A DNA stretch of 64,000 nucleotides from Phycisphaeraceae bacterium. Lineage in GTDB: Bacteria; Planctomycetota; Phycisphaerae; Phycisphaerales; UBA1924. Position numbers and translations under genes: made by a program. Shown in pieces: positions 50,533-59,296 of this stretch; the first letter of the stretch is position 1; every line of letters begins with the position of its first letter. Below the pieces are notes generated by a model. It was not told the DNA's origin. It worked only from the letters and a program-made list of their open reading frames with translations, and ran no database searches. The stretch lies in assembly GCA_020639135.1 (NCBI GenBank), contig JACKHE010000006.1, forward strand, positions 186,001-250,000, read 5' to 3'.

Positions 50533-53136
50533 TCAGCGCCGATCCGCGTCCCGGCACCAGTAGTTGTTGGGATCCAGCTCGCGGGCCCGCAGGATCAGCG
50601 CGTTGCTCCCCGGTGTGTCGCCACGGTCGAGAAGCTGGAAGGCCTCGATGATCAGCCGCTGCGCTGCCTCCACGTCGCTGAGCCTGGCTTGCAACGCCTC
50701 GTCGGCGCCAACGAGCCGGGTCCGGATCGGCGATCGCAGCAGGGCCGTGGCATCGACGATCCCGGCCCGGTGATTCTGGAACATCTCCCTGGGGATGCGC
50801 TCCTCGAGGACGGTGCGGTCGTCGGTGTTGCGCTGGGCGTCCGCGGCGAACTCGGCGCTGGTCGCGCCGCCGCCGAGGCGCCGGCCCAGAAAATCCGCGG
50901 CGCTGAGCACGCGGTCCTGCGCGAGTTCACCGGCGATCGCCGGGCTCGCCAGGCCCCGCCGGATCCGCGCCGGGTCGATGTCGTACGCGGACGGCGAGCC
51001 GGTGAGCAGGTAGTCGCCAGTGACCCGGCTGATCCACAGGTCGTTGTTCGGGAAGACGTCGCCGAAGGTCCCGATGATGGTGCGCAGCGTCTCGGGGGAG
51101 ACCTGGAAACCCTGGAACCAGACGCAGGCCACGCCGTCCGGGTTGAGCCGGTCGCGCATCAAATCGAAGCACTCGCGCGTGAACATCGCGCTGGCGCCGG
51201 TCATCCAGGGGTTGCTGGGCTGGCTGATGATGACGTCGTACGTCGAATCGGTCATCGCCAGGCGGAGCCTGCCGTCACCCGCGTAGATGCGCACACGCGG
51301 GTCGGCGAACATCCGATCGCGGTCGAAGTATCTCCGCGCGGCGTCGATGACACCCGGCGAGATCTCGACGCAGTCGATCCGCTCCAGGTTCTCGTGGAGC
51401 GTCGCGGAGTTGAGCGTGCAGCCGCTTCCCAGCCCGATGACGAGCGCGGACCTGGGATCCTTGTGCAGAAGCAGCGGGAGGTGCGCGAGGAACGCCTGGG
51501 TGAACTCGAACGCCGGCGCCTCGAGCTTGCCGCTGACGAGCAGCCAGGGCCGGCCCTGAACGCGTCGGACGGTGACCGTCGTCGCCACGCCCTCGCGGTA
51601 GGCGATGATGTCGCTGTTCCGGTTGAGGAACGCGCGGAGCTTCTCCCTGGATCCCCCGGACTCCCGGCCGAGCGCGATCGCGTTGATGTAGGGCCCCGAC
51701 GTGATCACCGCGCGGTCCCACGCCGGCAGCAGCAGCACGAGGCCGGTGATCGCGATCGTCGCGGTCGAGGCGACCAGCGCACGGACCCGGCCCAGCAGCG
51801 CGCCGCGCGAGGCAACGAGGTACCAGGCGCCGACGATCGCGTACAGGATCACCCCGACGACGATCGAGCCGCGCATGCCGATCGTCGGGACGAGCAGGAA
51901 CCCGGCCAGCGCCGAGCCGAGGATCGTGCCGACGGTGTTGGCGACATAGGCGCGTCCGACGATCGAGGACGTCGGACGCCGGGTGGCGCTCGCCAGGCAC
52001 TGGCACACGAGCGGGAGCAGCCCGCCCATCAGGAAGGTGGGGGGGAGCACGATCGCCGCGATCGCCAGGAACTCGCCGCGCTGGATGCGCGCCAGCGACT
52101 CGGGATGCTCGGCGATGAGCAGGCTCACGCGCAGCGGGAGCTCCCCGAAGAGCGGGATCGTGATCGCGCCGGCGATCGCCACGCCCATCTGGCAGAGAAT
52201 CAACAGTTTCGGCGCCCGGCTCGGCCTGTTCCCCAGCCTCCCGATGACGACCGAACCGAGCGCGAGCCCCAGGATGAACGCGCCGACGATCAGCGAGAAG
52301 GCGTACGTTGCCGAGCCGATCGACAGCGACATCAGCCGTGTCCACGCGGTCTGGAGTGTCATCGCGGCGAAACCGCTGATCCCAAAGCCGATGAGCAGCA
52401 CAAGTGGCGATGGAGCCCCGGGGATCGGCGCGCTCGCGGCCGCGACCGGCGCCGGCTCGTGCGAGGTCGCGGCTTGCGCGGGTCTGGGGATCATCCGTGA
52501 CGCCAGCAGCGCGAGGGCGCCGACGGCGATGTTCGTTACGACCGCGACGTGGTTGGTCATCGAGACGCCCAGCGCCGGGATCAGCGTCAGGCCGCTGAGG
52601 ACGGCGCCAACGCCGGCGCCGAGGGTGTTGAAGCCGTAGAGCGCGCCGACGCTCCAGGCGATGCGCTCCGAGGATCGGGTGACGAACTGCGCGAGGATCG
52701 GGAAGGTGGCGCCCATCGCGACGACCGGGGGCGTCAGCACGAGCGCGCACAGCAGCGATTGCGCCAGGCTCATCATCAGCAGCGAGCCCTCGAACCGCTG
52801 GTACACCAGCCGCATCGGCGGGTGCAGCGCGTCGATCAGCGTCGGGGTGAGCAGGCAGTAGAGCCCGATCCCGATCTCCAGCATCGCGTACGCCCGGAGC
52901 GGGTTGGCGATCCTCGCGCCGAAGCGCCCGCCGATCGCGCTGCCCAGCGCGAGCCCGCCCATGAAGACCGTCAGGATCGTCGCCAGCGCGTACGCCGTCG
53001 ATCCCATCTCCAGCGTCAGCATCCGGCTCCAGAGGACCTCGTACACCAGCCCCGCGGCGCCGGAGCAGAAGAACAGCGCGACGCACAGCGCCGTCAGGCC
53101 CCGGCGTTGTGCGTTCGTGTCAGCGGCAGCGGGCAT
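50533..53136 (-). CDS. fused MFS-like membrane domain and spermidine-synthase-like domain protein
   Basis: An 867-residue protein. The first about 440 residues contain at least twelve hydrophobic helices (opening 'LCVALFFCSGAAGLVYEVLW', with 'RMLTLEMGSTAYALATILTV'), a recurring N-terminus of this fusion family. The C-terminal part has the Rossmann methyltransferase/aminopropyltransferase fold: 'ALVIGLGSGCTLNSATLHEN', 'IDCVEISPGVIDAARRYFDR', and 'YDVIISQPSNPWMTGASAMF' where true spermidine synthases have a D-x-x-D-P motif. A short TPR-like tail follows. The altered motif suggests a substrate other than spermidine. Function is unknown. Confidence 0.85.
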   Translation of the reverse strand: MPAAADTNAQRRGLTALCVALFFCSGAAGLVYEVLWSRMLTLEMGSTAYALATILTVFMGGLALGSAIGGRFGARIANPLRAYAMLEIGIGLYCLLTPTLIDALHPPMRLVYQRFEGSLLMMSLAQSLLCALVLTPPVVAMGATFPILAQFVTRSSERIAWSVGALYGFNTLGAGVGAVLSGLTLIPALGVSMTNHVAVVTNIAVGALALLASRMIPRPAQAATSHEPAPVAAASAPIPGAPSPLVLLIGFGISGFAAMTLQTAWTRLMSLSIGSATYAFSLIVGAFILGLALGSVVIGRLGNRPSRAPKLLILCQMGVAIAGAITIPLFGELPLRVSLLIAEHPESLARIQRGEFLAIAAIVLPPTFLMGGLLPLVCQCLASATRRPTSSIVGRAYVANTVGTILGSALAGFLLVPTIGMRGSIVVGVILYAIVGAWYLVASRGALLGRVRALVASTATIAITGLVLLLPAWDRAVITSGPYINAIALGRESGGSREKLRAFLNRNSDIIAYREGVATTVTVRRVQGRPWLLVSGKLEAPAFEFTQAFLAHLPLLLHKDPRSALVIGLGSGCTLNSATLHENLERIDCVEISPGVIDAARRYFDRDRMFADPRVRIYAGDGRLRLAMTDSTYDVIISQPSNPWMTGASAMFTRECFDLMRDRLNPDGVACVWFQGFQVSPETLRTIIGTFGDVFPNNDLWISRVTGDYLLTGSPSAYDIDPARIRRGLASPAIAGELAQDRVLSAADFLGRRLGGGATSAEFAADAQRNTDDRTVLEERIPREMFQNHRAGIVDATALLRSPIRTRLVGADEALQARLSDVEAAQRLIIEAFQLLDRGDTPGSNALILRARELDPNNYWCRDADRR

Positions 53137-53169
53137 GGGCGGCGATCGTAGCAGCGATCGCGCCCCGCT

Positions 53170-54264
53170 TCACCGATCGTCGCCCGCACGGTTGATCAAC
53201 TCGGGAAGGTCGGCGTTGTCGTGGGTTCCCTCGAAGAGCCCCGCGCCCTGACCAGTCGCCCAGATCCCGACATCGACCGGCGTGTGACCCCACGTGGACC
53301 ACCGCACGACCGGGTAGACGCCGCGGGCGCCCGGGTACACCAGCGACATCCCGCCGGTCTCGTGGTCGGCGGTGACGATGATGAGCGTGTCATCGCGCCC
53401 CCGGGCCCACTCGGCGAGGTCCGCGACGGTGCGCGAGAACTCGATCGTCTCGTCGATGATGCGCTCGAGCTGGTGATCGTGCGCCGCGTGGTCGATGCGG
53501 CCGCCCTCGACCATGAGGAAGAAGCCGTCGGGGTCGGCGCTGAGCGCCTCGACCGCGGCCATCGCCGTCTCGTGCAGGTGGGGGAGGGTCTCGTACACCG
53601 CGGTGTCGCCGATGTTGTCGTCGTGCTCGTAGGGCATGTTGCCCTTGCCGAAGAGCCCGCACAGCGGCATCGCGCCGGCGTTCAGCGCGCAGAGCAGCTC
53701 GTCGCGGTCGGTCACGACGGTGTAGCCGGCCTGCCGGGCGTCGTCGGCGTACAGCCCCGCGCCGCCGCCGCCGAACATCACATCCGGCCTGCTGTGATGG
53801 AGGTAGCCCCGCGCGATGACGCCGCGCCGATCGCGCGACGGCGTGTGCGCGCCGAATGCCGCGGGGGTCGCGTGCGTGAGCTCGGTCGTGGTGACGAGCC
53901 CGACGAGCTTGCCGCTTTGCTTCGCCTGGTCGAGCAGGTTGGGCAGCGCGTGCCCGTCGCCGGGGATCGCCACCCCGATGACGCCGTTGCTGACCTTCCG
54001 CCCCGACGCCATCGCCGTCGCCGACGCGGCGGAGTCCGTGATCGGGTCGTCCGCGGCGCCCGTCGAGAGCATGCCCTGCGCCGGGAATGACTCGAACGAG
54101 AGCGAGCCCGATTCACCGTTCAGATAGATCCCCGCGGCGCGGACGTGCTCGAAGCCCATGCCGTCGCCGATGCACAGGATCACGTTCCGGGGCGCTTCCG
54201 CGGACGCGGGGCGGGCTCCCATCAGAGCAAGCAGGCAACTGATTCCGGCGATGATCGTGCGCAA
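53170..54264 (-). CDS. phoA: alkaline phosphatase (PhoA superfamily)
   Basis: A 364-residue periplasmic enzyme with a signal peptide (IIAGISCLLALMGARPASA) and a TTG start preceded by GGAG. Metal-binding and catalytic residues are visible in 'NVILCIGDGMGFEHV' (Asp), 'DDPITDSAASATAMASGRKV' (the nucleophile Ser following Asp), 'TELTHATPAAFGAH', 'MVEGGRIDHAAHDHQ' and 'IIVTADHETGGM'. It releases phosphate from monoesters using zinc and magnesium. It is shorter than E. coli PhoA (about 450 residues). No Pho box was recognised upstream. Confidence 0.92.
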   Translation of the reverse strand: MRTIIAGISCLLALMGARPASAEAPRNVILCIGDGMGFEHVRAAGIYLNGESGSLSFESFPAQGMLSTGAADDPITDSAASATAMASGRKVSNGVIGVAIPGDGHALPNLLDQAKQSGKLVGLVTTTELTHATPAAFGAHTPSRDRRGVIARGYLHHSRPDVMFGGGGAGLYADDARQAGYTVVTDRDELLCALNAGAMPLCGLFGKGNMPYEHDDNIGDTAVYETLPHLHETAMAAVEALSADPDGFFLMVEGGRIDHAAHDHQLERIIDETIEFSRTVADLAEWARGRDDTLIIVTADHETGGMSLVYPGARGVYPVVRWSTWGHTPVDVGIWATGQGAGLFEGTHDNADLPELINRAGDDR

Positions 54265-54458
54265 CGGCTCCTCGGATCTCCCCCCGTCCGGGAGGAGCGG
54301 AGCGTAGCACGCCCAGGTGCGGATCAGGCCCCGATCGACACAACGAGGTGAAGAATTTCAAATGGACCCTACATGTTGTGCGTGACCGGAGCCGCTTCGT
54401 AACGAGACGACATCTTGTCTCTAGGCTGGCTTGGCGCGGGCGATCACCGGCGTCTCGA

Positions 54459-55304
54459 TCACTCCGACTCGACCGGCGACACGGCGCGCCAATCGACGAC
54501 ACGCATCGGCTGGGCCCCGCCGTCGGTGGATGCCAGGCCGGCGATCTGCTCCGGCGTCGGCCTGAACCCCAGGAGCACGACCTCATCGATCTGCCCCTCG
54601 AAATACCCGCTCAGCGGGGTCGGCGACAGGTCCCCGCTCGCCCAGGAGTTGGCCCCGAGCACGATGGGCTCGAAGTTCCCCGACCCGCCGGAGGTTGTCC
54701 CGAGCCCGCCGGAGTAGCTGTCCCAGTCCGCGAGCTCGCCGTTGAGGTACAACTCCATGCCGTCGTTGCCGAAGAGCAGGAGCACGTGCGTCCACTCCGT
54801 GATCGTGAAGTCGGGCGTCACCAGCGTGGTCTCGGAGGTGGTGCTCTGGAGCCTCGCCTCGACATGGTTGTTGATGATGAACAGGCTCACGTGCCCGCCG
54901 GTGTCGTAGTCCTTCGAGTCCTTCGTGAACAGCCCCTTCCTCGAGGTGTCCTGCGTGTCCTCGTCCGGTTCGGCGTAGACAACCCGGAGCCAGAACGAGA
55001 TGGCGCCCTCGTCGAGGAGGTACGCCGGGTTGTGATTGATCTGCACCCAGTCATCGCTGCCGTCGAAGAGCGCCGCGTGATCACCCTCAATCACCCCGTC
55101 CCGGCCGAGTTTGGGCTCGTTCTTGTACTTGCCGTTGGAGACGCCGGTCTCATCCACGGCGGTCTGCCCGCCGGACTCTCCGAGCCGCCAGTACCCGACC
55201 GGGTTCAGCCCGGCGACCATCTCGGCGTAGCCGGAAGCGAACGCGCCGCTCCCGATCCCGAGCGTCACCGCGCACACGGAACTGAAGAATGTGATCTTGT
55301 TCAT
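54459..55304 (-). CDS. exported LamG/concanavalin-like domain protein
   Basis: A 281-residue protein with a signal peptide (ITFFSSVCAVTLGIGSGAFA) and one LamG-like domain: 'GYAEMVAGLNPVGYWRLGES', 'GDHAALFDGSDDWVQINHNP', 'GAISFWLRVVYAEPDEDTQD', 'WTHVLLLFGNDGMELYLNGE' and 'FEGQIDEVVLLGFRPTPEQI'. LamG domains bind carbohydrate or other surface ligands. There is no PEP-CTERM or dockerin tail. The start at MNKITF was chosen because it begins the signal peptide. It reads in the same direction as alkaline phosphatase but is 194 nt away. Confidence 0.85.
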   Translation of the reverse strand: MNKITFFSSVCAVTLGIGSGAFASGYAEMVAGLNPVGYWRLGESGGQTAVDETGVSNGKYKNEPKLGRDGVIEGDHAALFDGSDDWVQINHNPAYLLDEGAISFWLRVVYAEPDEDTQDTSRKGLFTKDSKDYDTGGHVSLFIINNHVEARLQSTTSETTLVTPDFTITEWTHVLLLFGNDGMELYLNGELADWDSYSGGLGTTSGGSGNFEPIVLGANSWASGDLSPTPLSGYFEGQIDEVVLLGFRPTPEQIAGLASTDGGAQPMRVVDWRAVSPVESE

Positions 55305-55453
55305 GACCCGCGCCTCGGTGGGGGTGTGGGGATCCACACCGGTCATCGGCGGGGCGGTCTCTGCGCCTGAGCGGGTGGACCGGAACAGACCGAGAACGCT
55401 CTCGGCTCTGCGGGTGATTCCGGATGCCCGGCCGTCGCCCGCTTCGGGGAAGA

Positions 55454-57106
55454 TCAGGGGCAGCCGGAGCCGAAGACGCCCAGGAGGATGCCCAGGTCGG
55501 CGGTGTCCACGCTCATGTCGTTGTTGAGGTCGGCGGGGTCGCCGACGCCGTGCGCGCCGAAGGCGGAGAGCAGGATGCCCAGGTCGGCGGTGTCCACGAC
55601 GCCGTCGCCGTTGAGATCGCCGGTGCAGGCCGGGGCGCCGTTGATGGTGAAGTCGGCGTCGGAGTCGTCAAATCCGGTGTTGCCCTGCGCGTCCCGGGCG
55701 ACGACGCGGACGCGCGCCTGGTCGCTGAAGACATCGGGGACGGTCCAGGTGAAGGCGCCGTCGTCGGCGGTGGCGGAGGCGATCACGGTGTCGAAGGAGG
55801 CGCCGCCGTTGAGGCTCAGCAGCAGGTCCACGTTGGAGACGCCCTGGTCGTCGTCGGAGAGCCAGTTGATCACGACCATATCGCCGGGATCAAAGGTCTC
55901 GCCGCCGTTGAGGTTGACGAGGTATGCGCCGGGGTTGGCGCCGTTCTTGTTCACGGGGACGTGCATGCAGATGCAGTGCATGACGCCGGCGCTGGTGACG
56001 ATGGCGTCGCAGTCGATCTGCACGATGGTGTACCCGGGCAGCGCCGCCTGCCAGACGGACAGCGCCTGCGCGTTGTAGGTCCCGGCGTTGGGGATGGTGT
56101 CGTAGTAGGGGACGAGCACGAGGTTGTTGCAGATCACCGCGTTGGTGTAGGTGAAGTGCGTGTTGAAGGGGCTCCCGACCGCGGGGACGCGGTGCACGGT
56201 GTAGCCCGCGTTGGCCAGCGCCGCGGCGTGGTTGTCGCAGACCTGGTCCTGCGCCGAGCCCGAGGCGAGGGGGAAGTCGCTGACGATCGCCGCGTTGTCG
56301 GCGATCATGATGTCCCACATGTCGATGTGCTGCGTCGAGTCCACGGAGGAGGGGAACGCGTCGGTGATCGTCGTGGTGGTGCCCTCGTAGTCGTTCCAGA
56401 TGTCGATGATCTGCTGCTCGGTGAGCGAGCCGTTCTCGTTGGCGATCAGCTCCGTGGACCACGCCGGGCCGGTGGCCTCGAGGTGGTAGTTGCCGCCGCC
56501 GTGGACCAGGGGCAGCTCGTAGAGCTCGTGGCCCGTGTACCCGGCGAAGTGCGCCGGCACGCTGTTGTCGTTGGGCCGGGGGCGGTTGTAGGTGTGGTCC
56601 ACGATCGCGCGGACGTCGCCCTCATAGACATACCTCGGGCCGTAGTCGCGGCACCAGATGGTGTCGGTGGTCTTGACGAGCGTGACGATCCTGGCCGGGT
56701 CGGCGCCGGCGAGTTCCATGTTGAACGCCGCGACGTTCGCCTCGGAGGCGCTGTCGCAATAGACGTACACCTTGGCGTTGCCGGTCGTGGTGATGTTCGC
56801 CGCCATCTGGTTGAGGATCGCCAGCCAGCCGCTCGTGCCCTCGTAGGCGAGGATGATCCCCTCCATCGGCTCGTACTCCGCGACGGCGCGCACCGGGCCG
56901 GTCGGCGGGGGCGTCACCGCGCGGGGCGTCGTCAGCGGGTGCAGCGCCGTGTACGCCGCTTCCTCGGGGGTCATGTTCCGCGGGATCGCCGCGCCCTCGG
57001 GGTACTGAGGTGTTGGGACGACCTGCTCGACATCCGCCGCGGCGGCGGCGCCGGCAATGGCGGCGAGGATCGTGGCGGTCAGGACTCGGCGATGGATCGT
57101 GCGCAT
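55454..57106 (-). CDS. secreted peptidyl-arginine/agmatine deiminase-family protein with dockerin-like tail
   Basis: A 550-residue exported protein. A signal peptide (RRVLTATILAAIAGAAAAAD) precedes a guanidino-modifying domain (about 60-390) with 'RAVAEYEPMEGIILAYEGTS', 'TTDTIWCRDYGPRYVYEG' (the W-x-RD-x-GP motif), 'LVHGGGNYHLEATGPAWSTE', 'TQHIDMWDIMIADNAAIVSD' and the catalytic Cys region 'AGVMHCICMHVPV'. A beta-sandwich follows, then two dockerin-like repeats (DLNGDGVVDTADLGILLSAF; DLNNDMSVDTADLGILLGVF). Bacterial relatives hydrolyse arginine side chains or agmatine. The dockerin-like tail would dock it to other extracellular proteins. Confidence 0.85.
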   Translation of the reverse strand: MRTIHRRVLTATILAAIAGAAAAADVEQVVPTPQYPEGAAIPRNMTPEEAAYTALHPLTTPRAVTPPPTGPVRAVAEYEPMEGIILAYEGTSGWLAILNQMAANITTTGNAKVYVYCDSASEANVAAFNMELAGADPARIVTLVKTTDTIWCRDYGPRYVYEGDVRAIVDHTYNRPRPNDNSVPAHFAGYTGHELYELPLVHGGGNYHLEATGPAWSTELIANENGSLTEQQIIDIWNDYEGTTTTITDAFPSSVDSTQHIDMWDIMIADNAAIVSDFPLASGSAQDQVCDNHAAALANAGYTVHRVPAVGSPFNTHFTYTNAVICNNLVLVPYYDTIPNAGTYNAQALSVWQAALPGYTIVQIDCDAIVTSAGVMHCICMHVPVNKNGANPGAYLVNLNGGETFDPGDMVVINWLSDDDQGVSNVDLLLSLNGGASFDTVIASATADDGAFTWTVPDVFSDQARVRVVARDAQGNTGFDDSDADFTINGAPACTGDLNGDGVVDTADLGILLSAFGAHGVGDPADLNNDMSVDTADLGILLGVFGSGCP

Positions 57107-57205
57107 GGCGTCGGTGCTCTCCGTGCGGAAGGTCAACAGGCAGTGTCGGCGCCATCCGGGGCGCGGAGCAGAACAAAATCGGGTCCGAGAACGGTCATGG
57201 GGGGG

Positions 57206-58960
57206 TCACGGGACGCAGGTCTGACCGAAGTCCCCCAGGAGGATGCCGAGATCGGCGGTGTCCGTGACGCCGTCGTTGTTGAGATCGGCGAAGGGGTTCG
57301 TGCTCCCGAAGGAGCCGATCAGCCCGCCGAGGTCCGCGGTGTCGATCATGTCATCCACGTTGATGTCCGAGGCCAGCCTCGTGGTGAACGACCGCGAGAT
57401 CGGCGAGGCGGCCCTCGAGTTCCCGGCGAGCGTCGCCTCCACGCCCCAGTAGAGCGTCTCGCAGCCGCCCAGCGCACCGGACGGGAGATCGTACGATGCG
57501 CCGAGGATGCCCTCGACGCGGAGGACCTCGTTGGTCAGCGCCGCGTCGGTGGCGATGACGAGCGTGTACGAATCCACGGGCCCGTTGGCCTCCCACGAGA
57601 ACTCCTCCCCGCTCCAGACGTGCTGCTGGCCGTTGGCGGGTGAGCCGAGCGCGAACGCGAGCGGCTGCCGCGTCGCGGCGTCTCGCCAGTTCGAGGCGTA
57701 GCCCCGGGTCTGATTCATCGTCATGGAGTTGTTCGCGGCGCCGGGGCCCGTGGCGACGCCGATGAGCTGGCCGTTGAACGAGACGAGCGGGTTCGAGAAG
57801 TACTGGATCCTCGTCCCCGGCGCGTAGGCCATGATCGTGCGCCAGTCGGGGGTCCCGAGCGGGTCGCGGTAGCCGAAGGAGTACGAGTACGCGCCGATGG
57901 TGGCGTTGTCGTGGTCGTGGGCGCAGCCCAGGTTGTGGCCCAGCTCGTGCGCGAAGGAGAGGTTGCTCACGGCGCAACCCAGCGCGGTCACGGTGAAGGC
58001 GCGGTCCTCGAACGCGAGCGAGGGCACCGTCATCAGGTTCCCGATGCCGCAGGCGTCGAAGTTGCTCACGATCAGGGCGCACATGTCCGCGGCGATGTCG
58101 TCGCGCTGTGTGTGGACGTCGTCCATGAAACCGTCGTTGGTCTCGCGCCAGTTGAAGAGGTCCGTCGAGGCGTTGCCGGACTCGTTGTAGAGCGCCAGGT
58201 AGGTCAGCACGAGCGTCAGCTCGATGTCCACGTTGCTGTTCTGGTAGGCGAGGTTCGCCGAGGCGATCGCCAGGTCGATCTCGGCGAGCATGCCGGCCGT
58301 CCCGCCCGCCAGCGTCCGCGCCTGGGCGGTGTACCCGACGAGCACGTCGATGTTGGTCAGCGCTCCGCGCGGGGCGCCGGCGCCCTCGGGGTCCTGCGCC
58401 CGGTCCGGGTCGAAGTCGCGGGGCGTGGTGAGAAGCTGCTCCGGCCCGGTCGCGCAGGGCTCGAGGTTGGCGGGGTCGATCGCCTCGGCGACGTACACGC
58501 CGGGCTCGCCCGAATAACGCACGCGGAAGACGCCGCGATCGGTCGATCGGATCACGCCCGCCGCGACGCCGTCGCGCACCGCGAACTGCGCCACGCCGAA
58601 GGGATCGCCGTCGAGCGTCCCGACCCAGGACCACCGACCGTCTCCGATCACGTTGACGCTCTGCGTCGTCGCGCGGAAGACGGCGTCGTCGAAGAGCGCG
58701 AACTCGACGACGGACCGCGCATTCGCGTCGGGAGCGATCGCGGTCAGGTCCAGCGCGATCACGCGGCTGCGCGAAGCCTCGGCGGACAACGCCGGCGCCG
58801 GGAATCCGTACAGCGGCGTCACCGCGGTTGAATCGGGGAACTGCGGATCTGCGATCACGGCGCCGGTGGACAGCAGCAGCGCCGCAAAGCCTGCCGCCGT
58901 GAGCGCGAGCCGGCCAGGGCCCGCCTTGCGGGGTGTGAAACTGTGATTCGGAGCGGGCAT
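57206..58960 (-). CDS. secreted M12-type (reprolysin-like) metalloprotease with dockerin-like tail
   Basis: A 584-residue exported protein. The signal region (LALTAAGFAALLLSTGAVIA) is followed by a propeptide-like part and the catalytic domain. The zinc motif HELGHNLGCAHDHDN fits HExxHxxGxxH/D, with a Met-turn candidate 'RTIMAYAPGTRIQYFSNP' about 50 residues later. A carbohydrate-binding or beta-sandwich region follows, then two dockerin-like repeats (TADLGGLIGSFGS; DLNNDGVTDTADLGILLGDF). It lies 99 nt upstream of the arginine-deiminase-like gene in the same direction, so both may be co-expressed. Confidence 0.88.
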   Translation of the reverse strand: MPAPNHSFTPRKAGPGRLALTAAGFAALLLSTGAVIADPQFPDSTAVTPLYGFPAPALSAEASRSRVIALDLTAIAPDANARSVVEFALFDDAVFRATTQSVNVIGDGRWSWVGTLDGDPFGVAQFAVRDGVAAGVIRSTDRGVFRVRYSGEPGVYVAEAIDPANLEPCATGPEQLLTTPRDFDPDRAQDPEGAGAPRGALTNIDVLVGYTAQARTLAGGTAGMLAEIDLAIASANLAYQNSNVDIELTLVLTYLALYNESGNASTDLFNWRETNDGFMDDVHTQRDDIAADMCALIVSNFDACGIGNLMTVPSLAFEDRAFTVTALGCAVSNLSFAHELGHNLGCAHDHDNATIGAYSYSFGYRDPLGTPDWRTIMAYAPGTRIQYFSNPLVSFNGQLIGVATGPGAANNSMTMNQTRGYASNWRDAATRQPLAFALGSPANGQQHVWSGEEFSWEANGPVDSYTLVIATDAALTNEVLRVEGILGASYDLPSGALGGCETLYWGVEATLAGNSRAASPISRSFTTRLASDINVDDMIDTADLGGLIGSFGSTNPFADLNNDGVTDTADLGILLGDFGQTCVP

Positions 58961-58994
58961 GGGGGGGTCCTCTTCGATCCATCCAATGAACCAA

Positions 58995-59022
58995 CGCTCT
59001 ATGCGAATCTTCGGATAGAGCG
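58995..59022. repeat. inverted repeat CGCTCTAT...ATAGAGCG
   Basis: CGCTCTAT (58995-59002) and ATAGAGCG (59015-59022) are perfect 8-bp arms around a 12-nt loop. The position, just upstream of the metalloprotease gene, suits an operator or leader hairpin. There is no U tract to make a terminator. Confidence 0.6.
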
Positions 59023-59128
59023 ATGCCAGCGGGCCGCCCGGGGACGGCGCCTAAATCCGCCCGGAAACGGCTCCGGAAGAGCCGGCAGGAGCGGCACAGA
59101 CTGCCGAAATCCTACGACATGAACGCCC

Positions 59129-59151
59129 TTGACGGAATCGGAATCCGTCAA
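59129..59151. repeat. inverted repeat TTGACGGA...TCCGTCAA
   Basis: TTGACGGA (59129-59136) and TCCGTCAA (59144-59151) form a perfect 8-bp stem with a 7-nt loop, 145 nt before the nitrilase-family start. It could be an operator or leader structure of that gene. Confidence 0.55.
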
Positions 59152-59296
59152 TCTTGGCGTCCCGGAGGGGGGGAACCCGCGCCAGGATCGGCATTTGTAC
59201 GGTCGCGACGTCGGGATACCGGACGCCGCGCGGAATCGAGGACCGATACGATGCCGCCCCTCCCTGGACCGCACCCTGCCCCGGAGCCGACCCCGG

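Larger units (their letters stand above)
58961..59296. other. 336-nt divergent intergenic region with two hairpins
   Basis: No gene is supported. It lies between the metalloprotease start (- strand) and the nitrilase-family start (+ strand), so it probably holds both promoters. It includes the perfect inverted repeats at 58995-59022 and 59129-59151 and a G-rich segment (ggaggggggg) around 59164. I did not recognise a known riboswitch. Confidence 0.45.

Noticed and set aside
50041..52500. An 819-codon + strand frame opposite the MFS/spermidine-synthase fusion and CorA
   Set aside because: It crosses two recognisable genes on the other strand and translates to Arg/Asp-rich repeats with no motif.
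55424..57643. A 739-codon + strand frame opposite the arginine-deiminase and protease genes
   Set aside because: Val/Gly/Arg-rich translation typical of antisense GC-rich frames; the - strand carries clear catalytic and dockerin-like motifs.
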